From: Xenoacremonium recifei
Taxonomy: Eukaryota; Ascomycota; Sordariomycetes; Hypocreales; Nectriaceae
DNA length: 64,000 nt
Direction: 5' to 3'
NCBI GenBank assembly: GCA_012184525.1
Contig: WOFQ01000065.1
Span: 62,001-126,000 of the forward strand
The first letter of the stretch is position 1; each line of letters begins with the position of its first letter. Positions 1 to 10,205 of this stretch are shown in pieces. The notes below the pieces were generated by a model. It searched no databases. It was not told the DNA's origin and saw nothing but the letters and a program-made list of their open reading frames with translations. A program made the position numbers and the translations under genes.

Positions 1-837
1 ACATTTGGCATCCCCGTGGATTTGCTCGTACATAATCATTAGAAGCAGAGCACTGACAACGGAGTCGAGGTCTACAGTATCCGGCTCAGTTTCTCCATGG
101 CTGATGATATCTGCCATCATTCGAAGTGCAGCGGCATAATGATGTATTCCGCGAGAGTATGCTTCCGAGTTGGCAGTCTGCGATTCGCCGGGACTGTATG
201 ATTGGCCGTCTTCAACGAGCCTGAATCTGTTTTGTCTGAAGTCGATATCTCGAGTGCTAATTGCCAGGACCATGTGCATTACCAAAGCATCATCCCGAGC
301 TATGTTAAGTAGTATTGCAAAGACAGAGTACTCTGGGTTCTTGGTGTGATACAGTGGTGCGAATATGTCTTTGAAGTATCGGATGGCTTCGTGTTCTTCG
401 TGTCCGAGCGACAAACCGCAAGCTCCCACGGTTTTCAGGGATGGGATAGGGTGGAGAGGAGTCTGGGAGATCCGAGGAGACGCTGTTTCAGGCTGCCCAA
501 CCCAGACTGAAGAGTCCATTTCCACAAGAGGCCGTCTCGAAGACTCGGATACGGAAAGGACATCCTTGTTTTGGCCCGGCTTGCAGGACAAAGAGCGCGA
601 TCCACCAGCATCAACTAAGACGGGCCTCGACGAGGTTGGCGAGTGCAACGTTTTGTCAGCAAACCGAATCCGTGGTCGATAGTCACAAGCGAGGCCGAGC
701 CGCACGCATCGCCTGCATTCTGGATGTTGCTCATCACACTTGACCTTCTTCCCGCGGCAGGTCCAGCATCCCTTCCGAGACCGAGGATTAGAACGCCCTG
801 ATTGCGGGCATGGAACAAATTCAGAGTAGGCGGCCAT
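1..837 (-). CDS. Zn(II)2Cys6 fungal transcription factor (3' end beyond window)
   Basis: Reading the minus strand from the ATG at 837 gives an open frame to the left edge (about 279 residues), so the C-terminus is outside the window. Residues about 25-51 form a binuclear cluster, GCWTCRGKKVKCDE then HPECRRCVRLGLACDY, with the six-Cys spacing of Gal4-type DNA-binding domains; the basic GKKVKC stretch is the recognition helix. After a Ser/Pro-rich linker the protein becomes helical (IRYFKDIFAPLY, FAILLNIARDDALVMH), like the fungal-specific transcription factor domain (PF11951 type). A nuclear transcriptional regulator is expected. It is divergent from the M20 amidohydrolase gene at 1223 across 385 bp, so local regulation of that gene is possible but unproven. 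No intron or stop is seen in the visible part. Confidence 0.88.
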   Translation of the reverse strand, partial: MAAYSEFVPCPQSGRSNPRSRKGCWTCRGKKVKCDEQHPECRRCVRLGLACDYRPRIRFADKTLHSPTSSRPVLVDAGGSRSLSCKPGQNKDVLSVSESSRRPLVEMDSSVWVGQPETASPRISQTPLHPIPSLKTVGACGLSLGHEEHEAIRYFKDIFAPLYHTKNPEYSVFAILLNIARDDALVMHMVLAISTRDIDFRQNRFRLVEDGQSYSPGESQTANSEAYSRGIHHYAAALRMMADIISHGETEPDTVDLDSVVSALLLMIMYEQIHGDAKC

Positions 838-1222
838 TCTGCTAAGATGCCTATCATCAGCGAGGTGATGTGGCAGAAAGTATGAGGAGGAGAACTTGGT
901 AATGATAGCCGACGGGGGGAGGTGGGAAAGACTCTCAAGCCGAGTGGCCGTCAGAGGTTTAGTTTATCTATTCCGCGATCTCCACCACAATCAATAGCCG
1001 ATAGACGACGTCTCCGCATAACGCGTGTGCTAGCTTAGATTGGGGCAAACCGCCTTTCGTCCAAGGGTCTTTATCATACTGCAGTTCTTTTGATTTGTCT
1101 CCTTAACGGCGTGCGTGGAAGTTGGCACTACTCGAGATGACTGAAAGTCAGAGTTTAAATCATTTCATCTCCCAGGTCTTCCCATCACCCCCAAACACAT
1201 CTTCCACAGCAGGCAAATCATC
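838..1222. promoter_or_regulatory. Divergent intergenic region, regulator / amidohydrolase
   Basis: This 385-bp gap separates two divergent genes and must hold both promoters. I see no convincing TATA box and no clear inverted CGG pair of the type bound by Zn2Cys6 proteins. Confidence 0.4.
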
Positions 1223-2588
1223 ATGTCAATAATCACTGTTACAGAACCAGGCTCAGCCGAACATAAGTCCGATGATCTCGAGCAGGGGGGGACGCCATTG
1301 AAACCATTCGAGTTGGAGAACTCACGTTCGATCATCAATTCTACGCTCGATCGCCTGAACTCAGAGCTCAGGGAAGTCAATCACAGCCTGCATTCTCACC
1401 CTGAGACTGCATATAAGGAGGTTTTCGCGCACAAGACCCTGACTGACTTTCTTGAGTCTCGAGGTTTCACTGTGCAGCGCCATTCATGGGGGCTAGAGAC
1501 ATCTTTTGAGGCTACCGTTGGCAGCGGTGGTCGCCAAGTTGTGTTCTGTGCTGAGTACGATGCGCTACCAGATATCGGCCATGCATGCGGCCACAATCTC
1601 ATCGCGACTTCATCAATGGCTGCGTTCCTTGGAGCTGCACAAGTGCTCAAAGAGTTGAAGATCCCGGGGCGGCTGCGCATCTTGGGAACGCCTGCTGAAG
1701 AGGGAGGCGGCGGCAAGGTAAAGCTCATCGAGAATGGGGCATTCCACCCAGCTCAAGATATAGCAGCAGCAATCATGGCCCACCCCTCAGGCACCCAAGC
1801 CTCCAAGGATGGACGCGTCTATCAAGGACTGGCAGGGATGAAGCTTATCGCTAGTTATAAAATGCGTGTCGAATTCAAGGGTCGCACTTCGCATGCTGGA
1901 GCAGAACCATGGAACGGCGTTAATGCCTTAGATGCCGCTGTATCGGCCTATCAGAATGTTTCCATGCTACGCCAACAAATCCGCCCCGACGAGCGTATCC
2001 ATGGCGTTTTCGAAGTTGGAGGGACGGTCCCTAATGTTATTCCCGAATACAGTCGAATGAACTGGTATATCCGCAGTCCGACGGGGGCGCGGCTCGATGC
2101 TCTCGTCAAGAGGGTGAAGCGTTGCTTTGAAGCTGGCGCTGTAGCTGCTGGCTGCGAAGTCAGTTATAAGATGTGAGTTGCATTCGCAGCACTTACAAGA
2201 GAACTATTAGAGCTTTGCTTACAGTTTACTCAGAGCACCAACTTACAAAGATCTCCGTATCAACACAACGCTTTGCAAAACATATGTTGAAGATATGGCT
2301 ACTTTTGGCTTCAACATCCAGCAGGAACATGGCGTGCCAATTGAAGCCTCTACCGATATGGGCAATGTTTCACATCTCTTACCAACATTTCATGGTGGGT
2401 TCTCTATTCCTACGACACCGGATGTTTCAGGGCATAATCCCAAATTTGCTGCCTGCGCGGGCACCGACGAGGCACACGAATGCGCAATCAACTGTGCGAG
2501 AGGCATGGCCATGTTAGCGATAAGGGTTTTGGCTGATGATGCCATTGCGGAGGGCGCTAGGAAAGACTTCGAGAAAACAGATGAATAA
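1223..2588 (+). CDS. M20-family amidohydrolase (ACY1L2/AbgB-like)
   Basis: Two exons, 1223-2172 and 2225-2588, joined across a 52-nt GTGAGT...ACAG intron, give about 437 residues, a normal length for single-chain M20 carboxypeptidase/amidohydrolases. The metal-binding motifs are present: HSHPETAYKE near residue 57, CAEYDALPDIGHACGHN near 109-125, GTPAEEGGGGK near 156, and GRTSHAGAEPWNGVNA in the dimerisation domain. The second exon supplies the expected DMGNVSH and the GHNPKFA-type metal region. The family hydrolyses amide bonds in N-acyl or aminobenzoyl amino acids in the cytosol; the true substrate is unknown. There is no signal peptide. The neighbours, a Zn2Cys6 regulator and a Dal5-type permease, suggest an uptake-and-hydrolysis unit for a nitrogenous compound. 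Without the intron the protein would stop before its last metal ligands. Confidence 0.85.
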
Positions 2589-3342
2589 AACACTTGATCT
2601 AGAAAACTTTGACGGTGGCAGGTTGTAATCGAAGAAATAGGCAGACATATCTAAGTTTTGAATAGTTGATAGAAAATTGTGGACTCCTAACAATAAAAGT
2701 TACCATTCCTAAGGCTCACCATGCTATTGGGTCTATTCCCTTATTTGGGAGTGCCATCGGCCTTGCGAATGGCAGCAAAGCCTTGGATGTGCGGTCGAGA
2801 ACGATGCTCTCTTGCCGTCATTCAAAACGAAATGAACGGAGAGACTTTAGTTCATATTTCCACTCGCTCGGTGTTTTACTTTGTGTATAAATTGGCTAAA
2901 GTGCGCTCTTAAGCCTACGCTGTAACTGCCGACTGAATCGATAGGTCTAAGACTAGGACAAAGATTTTCTGCCCTGGTATCAATCGCTCCTGCATATCAT
3001 ATCGCCATATCGTCATCGATGAATTGAAGCAAGCAAGGAAAACGAGTACCTGGCTCCAATACCATGAGATATTTAGAGCAGTGCTGTCATTGACCAAGAT
3101 CATTGATTGCGGGACATGACCACAGGGGAATAGAGTATTGGTGATAGAAATTAGTTTCTAAACGAAAAGGTCAAATCAGAGACCGGTTTTGTTTACTTGT
3201 CCATCGAGGTCTGGATGGATGAGAAGCATATAGTAGTGTCTGGTATGCGCCTCAAGCTTGGGTTTGGGTAAGGGTGAGCACCAGAGCGGCCCCGCGAGCG
3301 GAGTCAAGCGGGAGACGGTTGAGCCCAGAGCAAAGAGCCAAT
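2589..3342. other. Intergenic, convergent 3' ends
   Basis: These 754 bp lie between the convergent amidohydrolase and permease genes. Only short frames without recognisable protein similarity occur. I see no gene or repeat here. Confidence 0.5.
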
Positions 3343-5220
3343 CTAGTAGAGATACCGAAACTGTGGTATCTCCTTATCCGTCTTGTCCATTGCGTTTAGG
3401 GAGGCCGCTGAGCCCTCCATTGCCTCATTGGCCCGGTCTCGTCGTCTGTTTCCCAAGACCAGATTCAGTCGCAGAAACAAACAGAGCACAACACCGATGG
3501 CGAAACAAATTATCATTGCTAGGAAGCCAGATTTGTACCCTGGAGCCTCCGATGGGAAAAATAGATGCGGTCCAATGATGTTTCCAACATTGTAGGCAAT
3601 GAATGTCTGGAATTATTGTTACTAATCGGTTACATTTGTATATTAGCTGTAAATTTAAGAATAATCACTTACCAGGGCGCTAACAGTCGTCTTCTTGGTG
3701 AAGCCGCCGAAGTTACTTGTGGTCATGGCCATAATCATGGGGAAGTTGGCAGCGTAGGCAATTGTCAGGCCAACTCCCATCATGCGAGCCCATTTGTTTT
3801 CATGATCGATCTCGCGAACCATAACGGAGCCAATCAAACTCATGCAAAGATTGAACGCCATAAAGTAAGTTCTTGAGTTGGGTAGATATGAGCTTCCAAT
3901 GCACGAAATAAGAACAAAAAGTAGCTGGAATGCCGACGTGATCATGCCCACAAGAAGGGTTCGCAAGGTAGAGAAGCCGAAACCTTGAACGATGATCGAA
4001 GAGAACTAAAACTACAATCAGCTGCCATTCTCAAATACTTCGAAGGTTATAGGATTGTAACATAATCCACTTACGGTGATAATACCATTGTTGGGAATAT
4101 TGCACGCGAGTTGAATCAACACGAGGAGCCAAGCATTCACGTCGCCCAAAGCTTCCACCACTTGGTATATCTTCCACTCGCCACTCTTTGTACCAGTCAT
4201 ATTCTCTTCGACTCTTATAATGGCTTTTCTTCTCTCTTGCTGGGATAGGAATCGAGCGTTTAGCGGTGAATCGGGTAGTATGATAAACGTCACCGCAGCG
4301 AAAGCGACGGTAGCACCTCCAAACACGAGAAAAATTGCCTAGAGAATGATGTCAGTTTATTCGATCCGCAGGTCTGGCAAAGGGAGCGCCTGCATACTTT
4401 CCAAGGAGCAATTCCATTGATATGCCCAAGGCCGTAACCGACAAGGCCACCAAAAAAGCCAGCACAAGTATTGCCAATAAACCAAGCTCCCTGACGTAGT
4501 GGCTGTTCAGAACGTTTGTACCACATGGAGATGATCATTGCCAGACTTGGAGCAATAGCCGACTCAGCAACACCAAGGAAGAAGCGGACGGCCAATAATC
4601 CGCCTGCGTTATAGCAAACAGCTGTGAGCATGAGAATACTGCCCCAAAGAGCCCTGCCAGACTTTAGCTTCTATGCCTTGATATAGACGAACCGAAGACT
4701 TACAAGCTAGCTGAAACAACCTTTGCAATGGGTAGTTTGACAATGAGAACCCCAGCAACAGGATACGAAGCTACTAAATACCCAAAGTAGTATATGGAGC
4801 TTGACCAAGAGTATTCGTCACCAGTTAAATGAAGCTCTTCACTGATACCGAGAACGGCGGCATAGCTTAGACAAGTCTTGTCGAGAAATTGGAAAAGGTA
4901 CGCAATAGCCATGACGGGAAGTAAACTTCAATGAATCCGAGAACTCAGTATCACGATAAAGGTAGGGCTTGCAAGGGGTACACTTACCACATGTCAATTT
5001 TGCGAACCAGCTGACGCTCCTCCTCGGGAGAGAGTGCATAGCCGCCGACTGTTCCATCAGCTAGAGACTCGACCTCCTTAGAGACTTCATCCTCTTGTTT
5101 AGACTTCAAGTCATTTGTTGACGGGATTTCAGTGATCATCGACGCCATTGTTGGATCTTGTTGCCGCCACTCATAAAGAAGTCGCTCTTCCTTTGTTGTT
5201 AGGCGGCCTTCTAGTAGCAT
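3343..5220 (-). CDS. Dal5-type MFS transporter (anion:cation symporter family)
   Basis: Six exons (5220-4988, 4925-4704, 4653-4398, 4338-4075, 4005-3673, 3606-3343), all with GT-AG junctions, give about 523 residues, usual for the allantoate/nicotinate/pantothenate permease family. The N-terminal cytosolic tail ends in RKIDMCLLPVMAIAYLFQFLDK, the family signature at TM1 (the C comes from splicing). Other family features are EYSWSSSIYYFGYLVASYP, AVRFFLGVAESAIAPS with the following MWYKRSEQPLRQG loop, and FIAYNVGNIIGPHLFFPSEAPGY near TM11. It should be a 12-TM plasma-membrane symporter for a small organic anion; the substrate cannot be told from sequence. It converges on the M20 amidohydrolase gene, so the two may act on related compounds. 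The stop at 3343-3345 follows a short charged C-tail. Confidence 0.88.
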
Positions 5221-5823
5221 AAAGCCACGACTAATGCCGGCGACGTGCAGAACATTTATAAACCTGTCTACCTTATGTCAGTTATCAGTGAAGTTTAGCC
5301 TCTGAGAACTATTATTCCTTAGATACGTACTGTGATAGCGCCGATAGTTGTTAGACAGAACAAACATGCGTTCGTCACGTGCGTCGTAGGGGTTTCGATG
5401 TGGATTGATGTTGCTAACCTGATGCAGTGTAAGATAGCCGACGGAGCCGCCTACAAAGATACGGTACAAACTTGACTAGCGATAGGAAAAGAGATTCACA
5501 ACTTCTCCACATGCATCAACGAGAAGCTTGTGAGAAAGGAGTTAGATGGCCGAAGGGTCAGATGAAGAGATGCAAAGAACAACCGGAATCTAGGCGGAGA
5601 CTTTGCTTTCTGTTCTTTGTAATGATACCGGCAGATAGACATGTAGTATCACACCTGTAGCCAACACAGCGGAGACAGATTAGCGATAAGAACAAAGCTG
5701 TCATTAGCGAGGCTAGATAAACCCAATATGGCAAGATACCAGAGTCAACAAAGGTCCTGACATACCCAACGCGTGGAATCCGGTAGTGGGTCACTCTGCA
5801 ATAGGAGAATCCGTCCTCCGTAG
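5221..5823. other. Intergenic, no recognisable gene
   Basis: About 600 bp between the permease start and the decayed MFS/P450 segment. Short frames on both strands show no family features. It includes the permease promoter. Confidence 0.4.
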
Positions 5824-5849
5824 TTGATCAGCAGGCTGCCGACGGTGTC

Positions 5850-6235
5850 CACGATTCGGGATGTCCTGGGACGCCGAAAGAGCGGACTGTTGAGTCCCAT
5901 TGTTTCGACTTCCGGACTAAGATCTAGAATTCAGGTCATACTGAGGGAGGAAAGTACTAGTTTTTGTCGAACCTTCCAGGACTACTACCAGAGTGAGCCG
6001 CCGAAGACTTACTCTGCGAGCACGATTTCATGGATTCCGTCACTACAAATCTTCTTAATGTCCTTTCTAGGATATTATGGGCCGGATCTATGACCAGCAT
6101 GGCCTGCGACTCTTGGTGACCGTGGGCTCCTTTATGCATGTATTTGGGTTGATGATGGCCTCTTTGTCGACTCAGTATTACCAGTTCCTTCAATCTCAGG
6201 GCGTCTGTAGTGCTATTGGGTGGCGGCGGTGTTTG
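5850..6235 (+). pseudogene. Monocarboxylate-type MFS transporter fragment
   Basis: Two overlapping + frames carry consecutive pieces of a fungal monocarboxylate-transporter-like protein. The first reads FQDYYQSEPPKTYSASTISW then PSLQIFLMSFLG; the second, shifted in frame near 6070-6080, reads MGRIYDQHGLRLLVTVGSFM then HVFGLMMASLSTQYYQFLQS and QGVCSAIG. In intact homologues these blocks are contiguous (TM1 loop, TM2, TM3). The frame change, the lack of a start, and the loss of TM4-TM12 show a broken remnant covering only the N-terminal fifth. It runs directly into P450 sequence. I cannot rule out an intron at the frame change, but the truncation is clear. Confidence 0.7.
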
Positions 6236-6269
6236 TTTCCGCCCTCGGCATCGTCAGTAGCTAGTTTAC

Positions 6270-6808
6270 CAAACGTCGCATGCATCGATGAATCATTGCG
6301 CTTTCGGCCCCCTATTGCGTACCAGCTACCTCGTCTTCTTTCTCAACCTATGATTATCGCGGGACATGATCGACTTCTCGGAACAACGGTGGCTGTCGCA
6401 TCTTACTCTGTTCATCGTCATCGCAGTCTTTATAAGCAACCAGATGGTTATCGCCCTGAGCGATGGGTAGATCCGGATGATGACTTCCCGAACCAACGAG
6501 AGGATTCAAAGAAGTGCAATATAGTCTTTAGCCAACGCAGCCGCGCTTGCATCGGCAGACATTTTGCCATTATCGAGCTACAAATTTTGATTCCGTCCAT
6601 CTTTATGCGGTAAGTATTGACGATGATCGCGATTCTTTGTGCAGGGGCTGACGTATCTATCAGATATGACTTGGGTTTGAGTGAAGACTCGGCCAAAGAA
6701 TTAAAGGTTTATGAGAGGTTCAACAGTAATCCAGGTCCAATGCCGCTCAGGTTTCGAAAGCGAGCATGGACTGCATTCCTTTTGTTTTTTGAGACATGCG
6801 TCGTGTAA
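6270..6808 (+). pseudogene. Cytochrome P450 C-terminal fragment
   Basis: From about 6280 the + strand encodes the C-terminal part of a fungal P450: IDESLRFRPP, then HDRLLGTTVAVASYSVHRH, QPDGYRPERWVDPDDD, and the haem-binding loop FSQRSRACIGRHFAIIE with its cysteine. A frame change follows at 6610-6655, where a GT...AG segment could be an intron but does not restore frame, and then ELKVYERFNSNPGPMPLRFR resembles a P450 C-tail. The N-terminal ~350 residues, including the helix-I threonine region, are absent. The upstream sequence is an unrelated transporter fragment, so this is a relic joined by rearrangement or deletion rather than a working gene. Confidence 0.7.
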
Positions 6809-7163
6809 ATGATTTAGCTCGGCAGCAGTCAATTTTGCTGAAGTTAGTCCAAGGCCTTCTACTTACGTGGGATGAAGTATTAGAGATGAGGGCTCTTGAC
6901 CATATCGAGGCTCTATTCTGTTTCGCCAATTCCCAAATTTGAATAACGAAGATTGAAGAATAAGCATTATAATATCTAGCCTTGAAAACCTCCCCAATAC
7001 TCTACTATATAAATAAATAATCTCCCTCTTATTCCTGATTATAGAATTTACCCTCTATCCCTCTCATCTATGGTATTCTTCACTAACTGGCCACTTCACC
7101 TATTTATATAAGATATGTTTTTTTCTTTATTGAATATACTTTCTCAGTAGTCCTCTAGAGTAT
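6809..7163. other. AT-rich intergenic tract
   Basis: The stretch from about 6950 to 7140 is visibly AT-rich (runs such as TATATAAATAAATAATC) compared with its surroundings. It lies between the relic and the 3' end of the WSC gene. No gene is seen. Confidence 0.5.
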
Positions 7164-10100
7164 TTAAACCAAAGTCGTTGACGCCGTTGAAGCTGTGTCG
7201 GTGGAGAAGGTGGTCGAAATGACCGTTGAATTATTGGTGGCAGTTGTTGATATCACCCCAGTAGTAGTTGAATCCATAGTTGTCGAATCTACTTCAGTCG
7301 ATGTAGATTGCACTTCACTTGTCGTTGATTCCACTTCAGTTGATGCCGTTAGGGTTGTCGAGTCGACGGTCGAGCTCGTGGTTGAGCTTGTTGTGGAACT
7401 TGTCGTCGTGGACAACTCAGTAGCCGAAGTCGCTGTCACTAATAGTCCATCAAGCCCGACCGACTGAGTGTCAGAGGTCACGCTCGTCGATTGCAGCTCA
7501 GTGGTAGTCGTCGAGTCGAGGACCGAGGTTGTCGCGGGATCGATGCTTGAAGTTGACTCAATGGTAGTCGTCGACTCAAATGTTGAAGTCGTTGCAGGTT
7601 CGGTGCTTGAAGAAGGCTCTGTGGTTGAAGCCGCTATTGATGAAACGGCGGTCGAGTCCGTACTGATAACACTTGACGATAGTGTAGTCGACGAAGATGA
7701 AGACGTGGTATTTCCAGCAGCAGTGCTGACAGTCGATGACAGCGTTGATGAGAGTGTCGAGGCAGTAGAACTAGCAACAGTACTGGCACTAGTCGTAGTA
7801 GTACCATAGCCGACATCTGCCATATACACATTCAACCTATCCGATCCGCCACACCACTCTCCAACGTCGCCGACGCAACTCATATCACAGCTCGACTCGT
7901 CCGCACTGGTACTGCCGCCAGACGGCGCATCAGTATCACAGTAGCATTCTCGACCGTACTCAACACCCATGTAGGCATATCCATTACCCGAGCAGAAGGT
8001 CGCACACATTTCCACTGTCATGGATGAGCTAGTGGTGCTATCCAGCTCCAGCGCGCGTCTGTTAGTGCCCTCGGTGTAGCAACCAACATAATTGTACAGG
8101 AACCCGTTCTGTCCCGAGACGGTCTCCAAGTTCTCCGTCTCAGTGTAGAGCGTGTTGTTCCACACCGAGAGACGCGAGGCAGCACCGCAGATCTGCGTCG
8201 AGTTGCCGTCGCATGGCATTCTACAGTCACCCTCACTAACAGCTTCAGAGGTCGACGCGAGCTCGTAACCGCAGTAACACTCGCCACCATACTCCATTCC
8301 GAAGAGCGGGTAGTTCAGGTCCATGCAGTATGCGGCACATGTGTCGATGTCTACTGTCTCGCCGCTGAATGAGGCACTGGAGAGAGCACGAGCAGAAGTG
8401 TCGTCATCGGTGTAGCATCCCAGATAGACAGCGGTGCCATCAACTGCTGTCGTGACGTCGTCCGCTGTTTCAAGCCTCCAGACACTGAGCCTGGACGAAC
8501 CGCCACAGTAGCTAGACCAGTCGCCCGTGCAGAGCATAGAGCACTCGCTCTGGTTGGCGCTGGCGCCGCCGATGGTGTTGCTGCAGTAGCATTCCTGTGA
8601 ATATTCGGTGCCGGCATATAGGTAGCCGCCCTTTTCACAATATTCTGCACATGCTTCGTTTGTCATGGCTGTTGTGCTCGTATAGCTATCCGAGGATAGA
8701 GCCCGGCCATCAGCTAGATCGACATAGCATCCCTGATAGATCGCAGTGCCGTTGGCAATCTCGGTCGAGTTGATGATAGGTGTGGTGATGGTGCGTGCAG
8801 TATCCTTCCAGATTGTGAGGAGATCAGGACCACCGCAGTACTGGGTGTGGTTGCCGGCGCAGACCATCTTCTCGGTTGCATTACAGGTGGCTTCGCTCAT
8901 GTATGAGGCACCTGCTACCAGATCGTACGCGCAGTAACACTCCTTGGAGTACTCTAAGCCAGCCAAGATGTAGCCCTGTTTCTGGCAGATGCTAATGCAG
9001 TAGTTGATGGTCATGTTGGTCTGGCTCGTGCCGTACTTGTTCAGGATTCTCGAAGTTCCTTCTTCAGCACAGCCGACGTACTCCCAGTCACCAAGCATGT
9101 ATCCCACAGCCGGGTCCCATTCGGAGCCTTCATCGCTGTCGGTATCATCGTTAACTGACGGCTCAACGGGACAGATCTCCGTGGGAGCATCCTCAGGACC
9201 GACAGTCACAGGATTACAGCCGGGAAGCTTATCCAGCAAGCCGTCAACACTTTCATTAACGATGGGTGCCCGCTCGGGACAATTGGTGGCATAGTAGGCG
9301 GTCTGAGACGCCGCGAGGGGCGGGCAATCTGAAATCAACCCCACGCTGGCATCATCGTTGATGCATTGCTCAATACCCTCGGTAAGGACATCGATATCCC
9401 AACCATTCATGAAATCGCCGTGGAAACCAAACCCAGTCGCGTCTCCGTTCGCGAAGACGAAACGGCCTCCATCACTCTGGTCGAAGCTGGCAACGCTATA
9501 GAGGACCTCAAAGAACAGGTGCGGCAGTTGACGTGGATGCGATGGGGGGCAATAGCCATTGTCGATCTGCGACATATAGGCAACGTGACTCTGGTCCGAT
9601 TGATATGCCTCGCCGTTCCAGCAAGACTGGAACTGGATCTGGGCGCGCAAGCCGTAGTCGCAGTCGGTGCGCCACATGTAGTTGTGCTCGCCTAGGGACC
9701 CTTCGCTGGAGATGCAGTTGAAGCTGACACGGTCTGACTGAAGCCGACCCTCGATGCCCAGGGAGCTGTTGCTGTATGTCATGACTTCAGTGTTGTTGCT
9801 TCGGGCAGTTGTGTCTCCTGAAAGCATCTGAAATCCCTTAGGAAAGGGCTCCATGTTCGTCCTATTCACACCGCGCCCAAGGTAGTAGACCGTTGTCCCG
9901 CTGTTGGGGACGATCTCGAAGGTGCCGTTCGGGTATTCATAGTAGAGCTGCGGCGTCCAGTATGCTGACTTATCATCCTGGATTTCGCAAGAAGTGCAAC
10001 GCGCAGCTTGAAGAGTCTCATAGGTCGAGCTCAGGCCAGTGTTGCTGGCCCCTGATATCTTATGGACGTGGGCGGCAACACCACCAGGGCTGACGATGGG

Positions 10101-10205
10101 GTCGACGCGTCCAGTCTGAATAGTACTACACGACATTCGCCAGTAGGCCTCGGCAGAGGAGACCATAGCCACCAGGCCCAATATGGCCTCTTTGTAGTTG
10201 ACCAT
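7164..10205 (-). CDS. Secreted DUF1996 + four-WSC-domain protein with Ser/Thr-rich tail
   Basis: An intronless frame of about 1013 residues starts at the ATG at 10205. The frame stays open for 32 more codons upstream, but without an ATG, and MVNYKEAILGLVAMVSSAEA makes a good signal peptide. Residues about 20-300 match DUF1996 (YWRMSCSTIQTGRVDPIVSP, then GGVAAHVHKISG). Four cysteine-rich WSC repeats follow, at about 9093-8800, 8740-8460, 8435-8150 and 8095-7810, each with YxGCY-, ECYC- and CGG-type landmarks (the third has CGA). WSC domains bind glucans and sit on wall sensors or carbohydrate-active proteins. The last ~210 residues are almost pure Ser/Thr, likely heavily O-mannosylated. There is no terminal hydrophobic segment, so neither a GPI anchor nor a TM sensor form is evident; a secreted, wall-associated protein is most likely. 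Confidence 0.85.
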   Translation of the reverse strand: MVNYKEAILGLVAMVSSAEAYWRMSCSTIQTGRVDPIVSPGGVAAHVHKISGASNTGLSSTYETLQAARCTSCEIQDDKSAYWTPQLYYEYPNGTFEIVPNSGTTVYYLGRGVNRTNMEPFPKGFQMLSGDTTARSNNTEVMTYSNSSLGIEGRLQSDRVSFNCISSEGSLGEHNYMWRTDCDYGLRAQIQFQSCWNGEAYQSDQSHVAYMSQIDNGYCPPSHPRQLPHLFFEVLYSVASFDQSDGGRFVFANGDATGFGFHGDFMNGWDIDVLTEGIEQCINDDASVGLISDCPPLAASQTAYYATNCPERAPIVNESVDGLLDKLPGCNPVTVGPEDAPTEICPVEPSVNDDTDSDEGSEWDPAVGYMLGDWEYVGCAEEGTSRILNKYGTSQTNMTINYCISICQKQGYILAGLEYSKECYCAYDLVAGASYMSEATCNATEKMVCAGNHTQYCGGPDLLTIWKDTARTITTPIINSTEIANGTAIYQGCYVDLADGRALSSDSYTSTTAMTNEACAEYCEKGGYLYAGTEYSQECYCSNTIGGASANQSECSMLCTGDWSSYCGGSSRLSVWRLETADDVTTAVDGTAVYLGCYTDDDTSARALSSASFSGETVDIDTCAAYCMDLNYPLFGMEYGGECYCGYELASTSEAVSEGDCRMPCDGNSTQICGAASRLSVWNNTLYTETENLETVSGQNGFLYNYVGCYTEGTNRRALELDSTTSSSMTVEMCATFCSGNGYAYMGVEYGRECYCDTDAPSGGSTSADESSCDMSCVGDVGEWCGGSDRLNVYMADVGYGTTTTSASTVASSTASTLSSTLSSTVSTAAGNTTSSSSSTTLSSSVISTDSTAVSSIAASTTEPSSSTEPATTSTFESTTTIESTSSIDPATTSVLDSTTTTELQSTSVTSDTQSVGLDGLLVTATSATELSTTTSSTTSSTTSSTVDSTTLTASTEVESTTSEVQSTSTEVDSTTMDSTTTGVISTTATNNSTVISTTFSTDTASTASTTLV

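Noticed and set aside
7195..7809. Two long Val/Ser-rich + strand frames
   Set aside because: They are antisense shadows of the Ser/Thr-rich tail of the WSC protein; the repetitive codons keep the opposite strand open.
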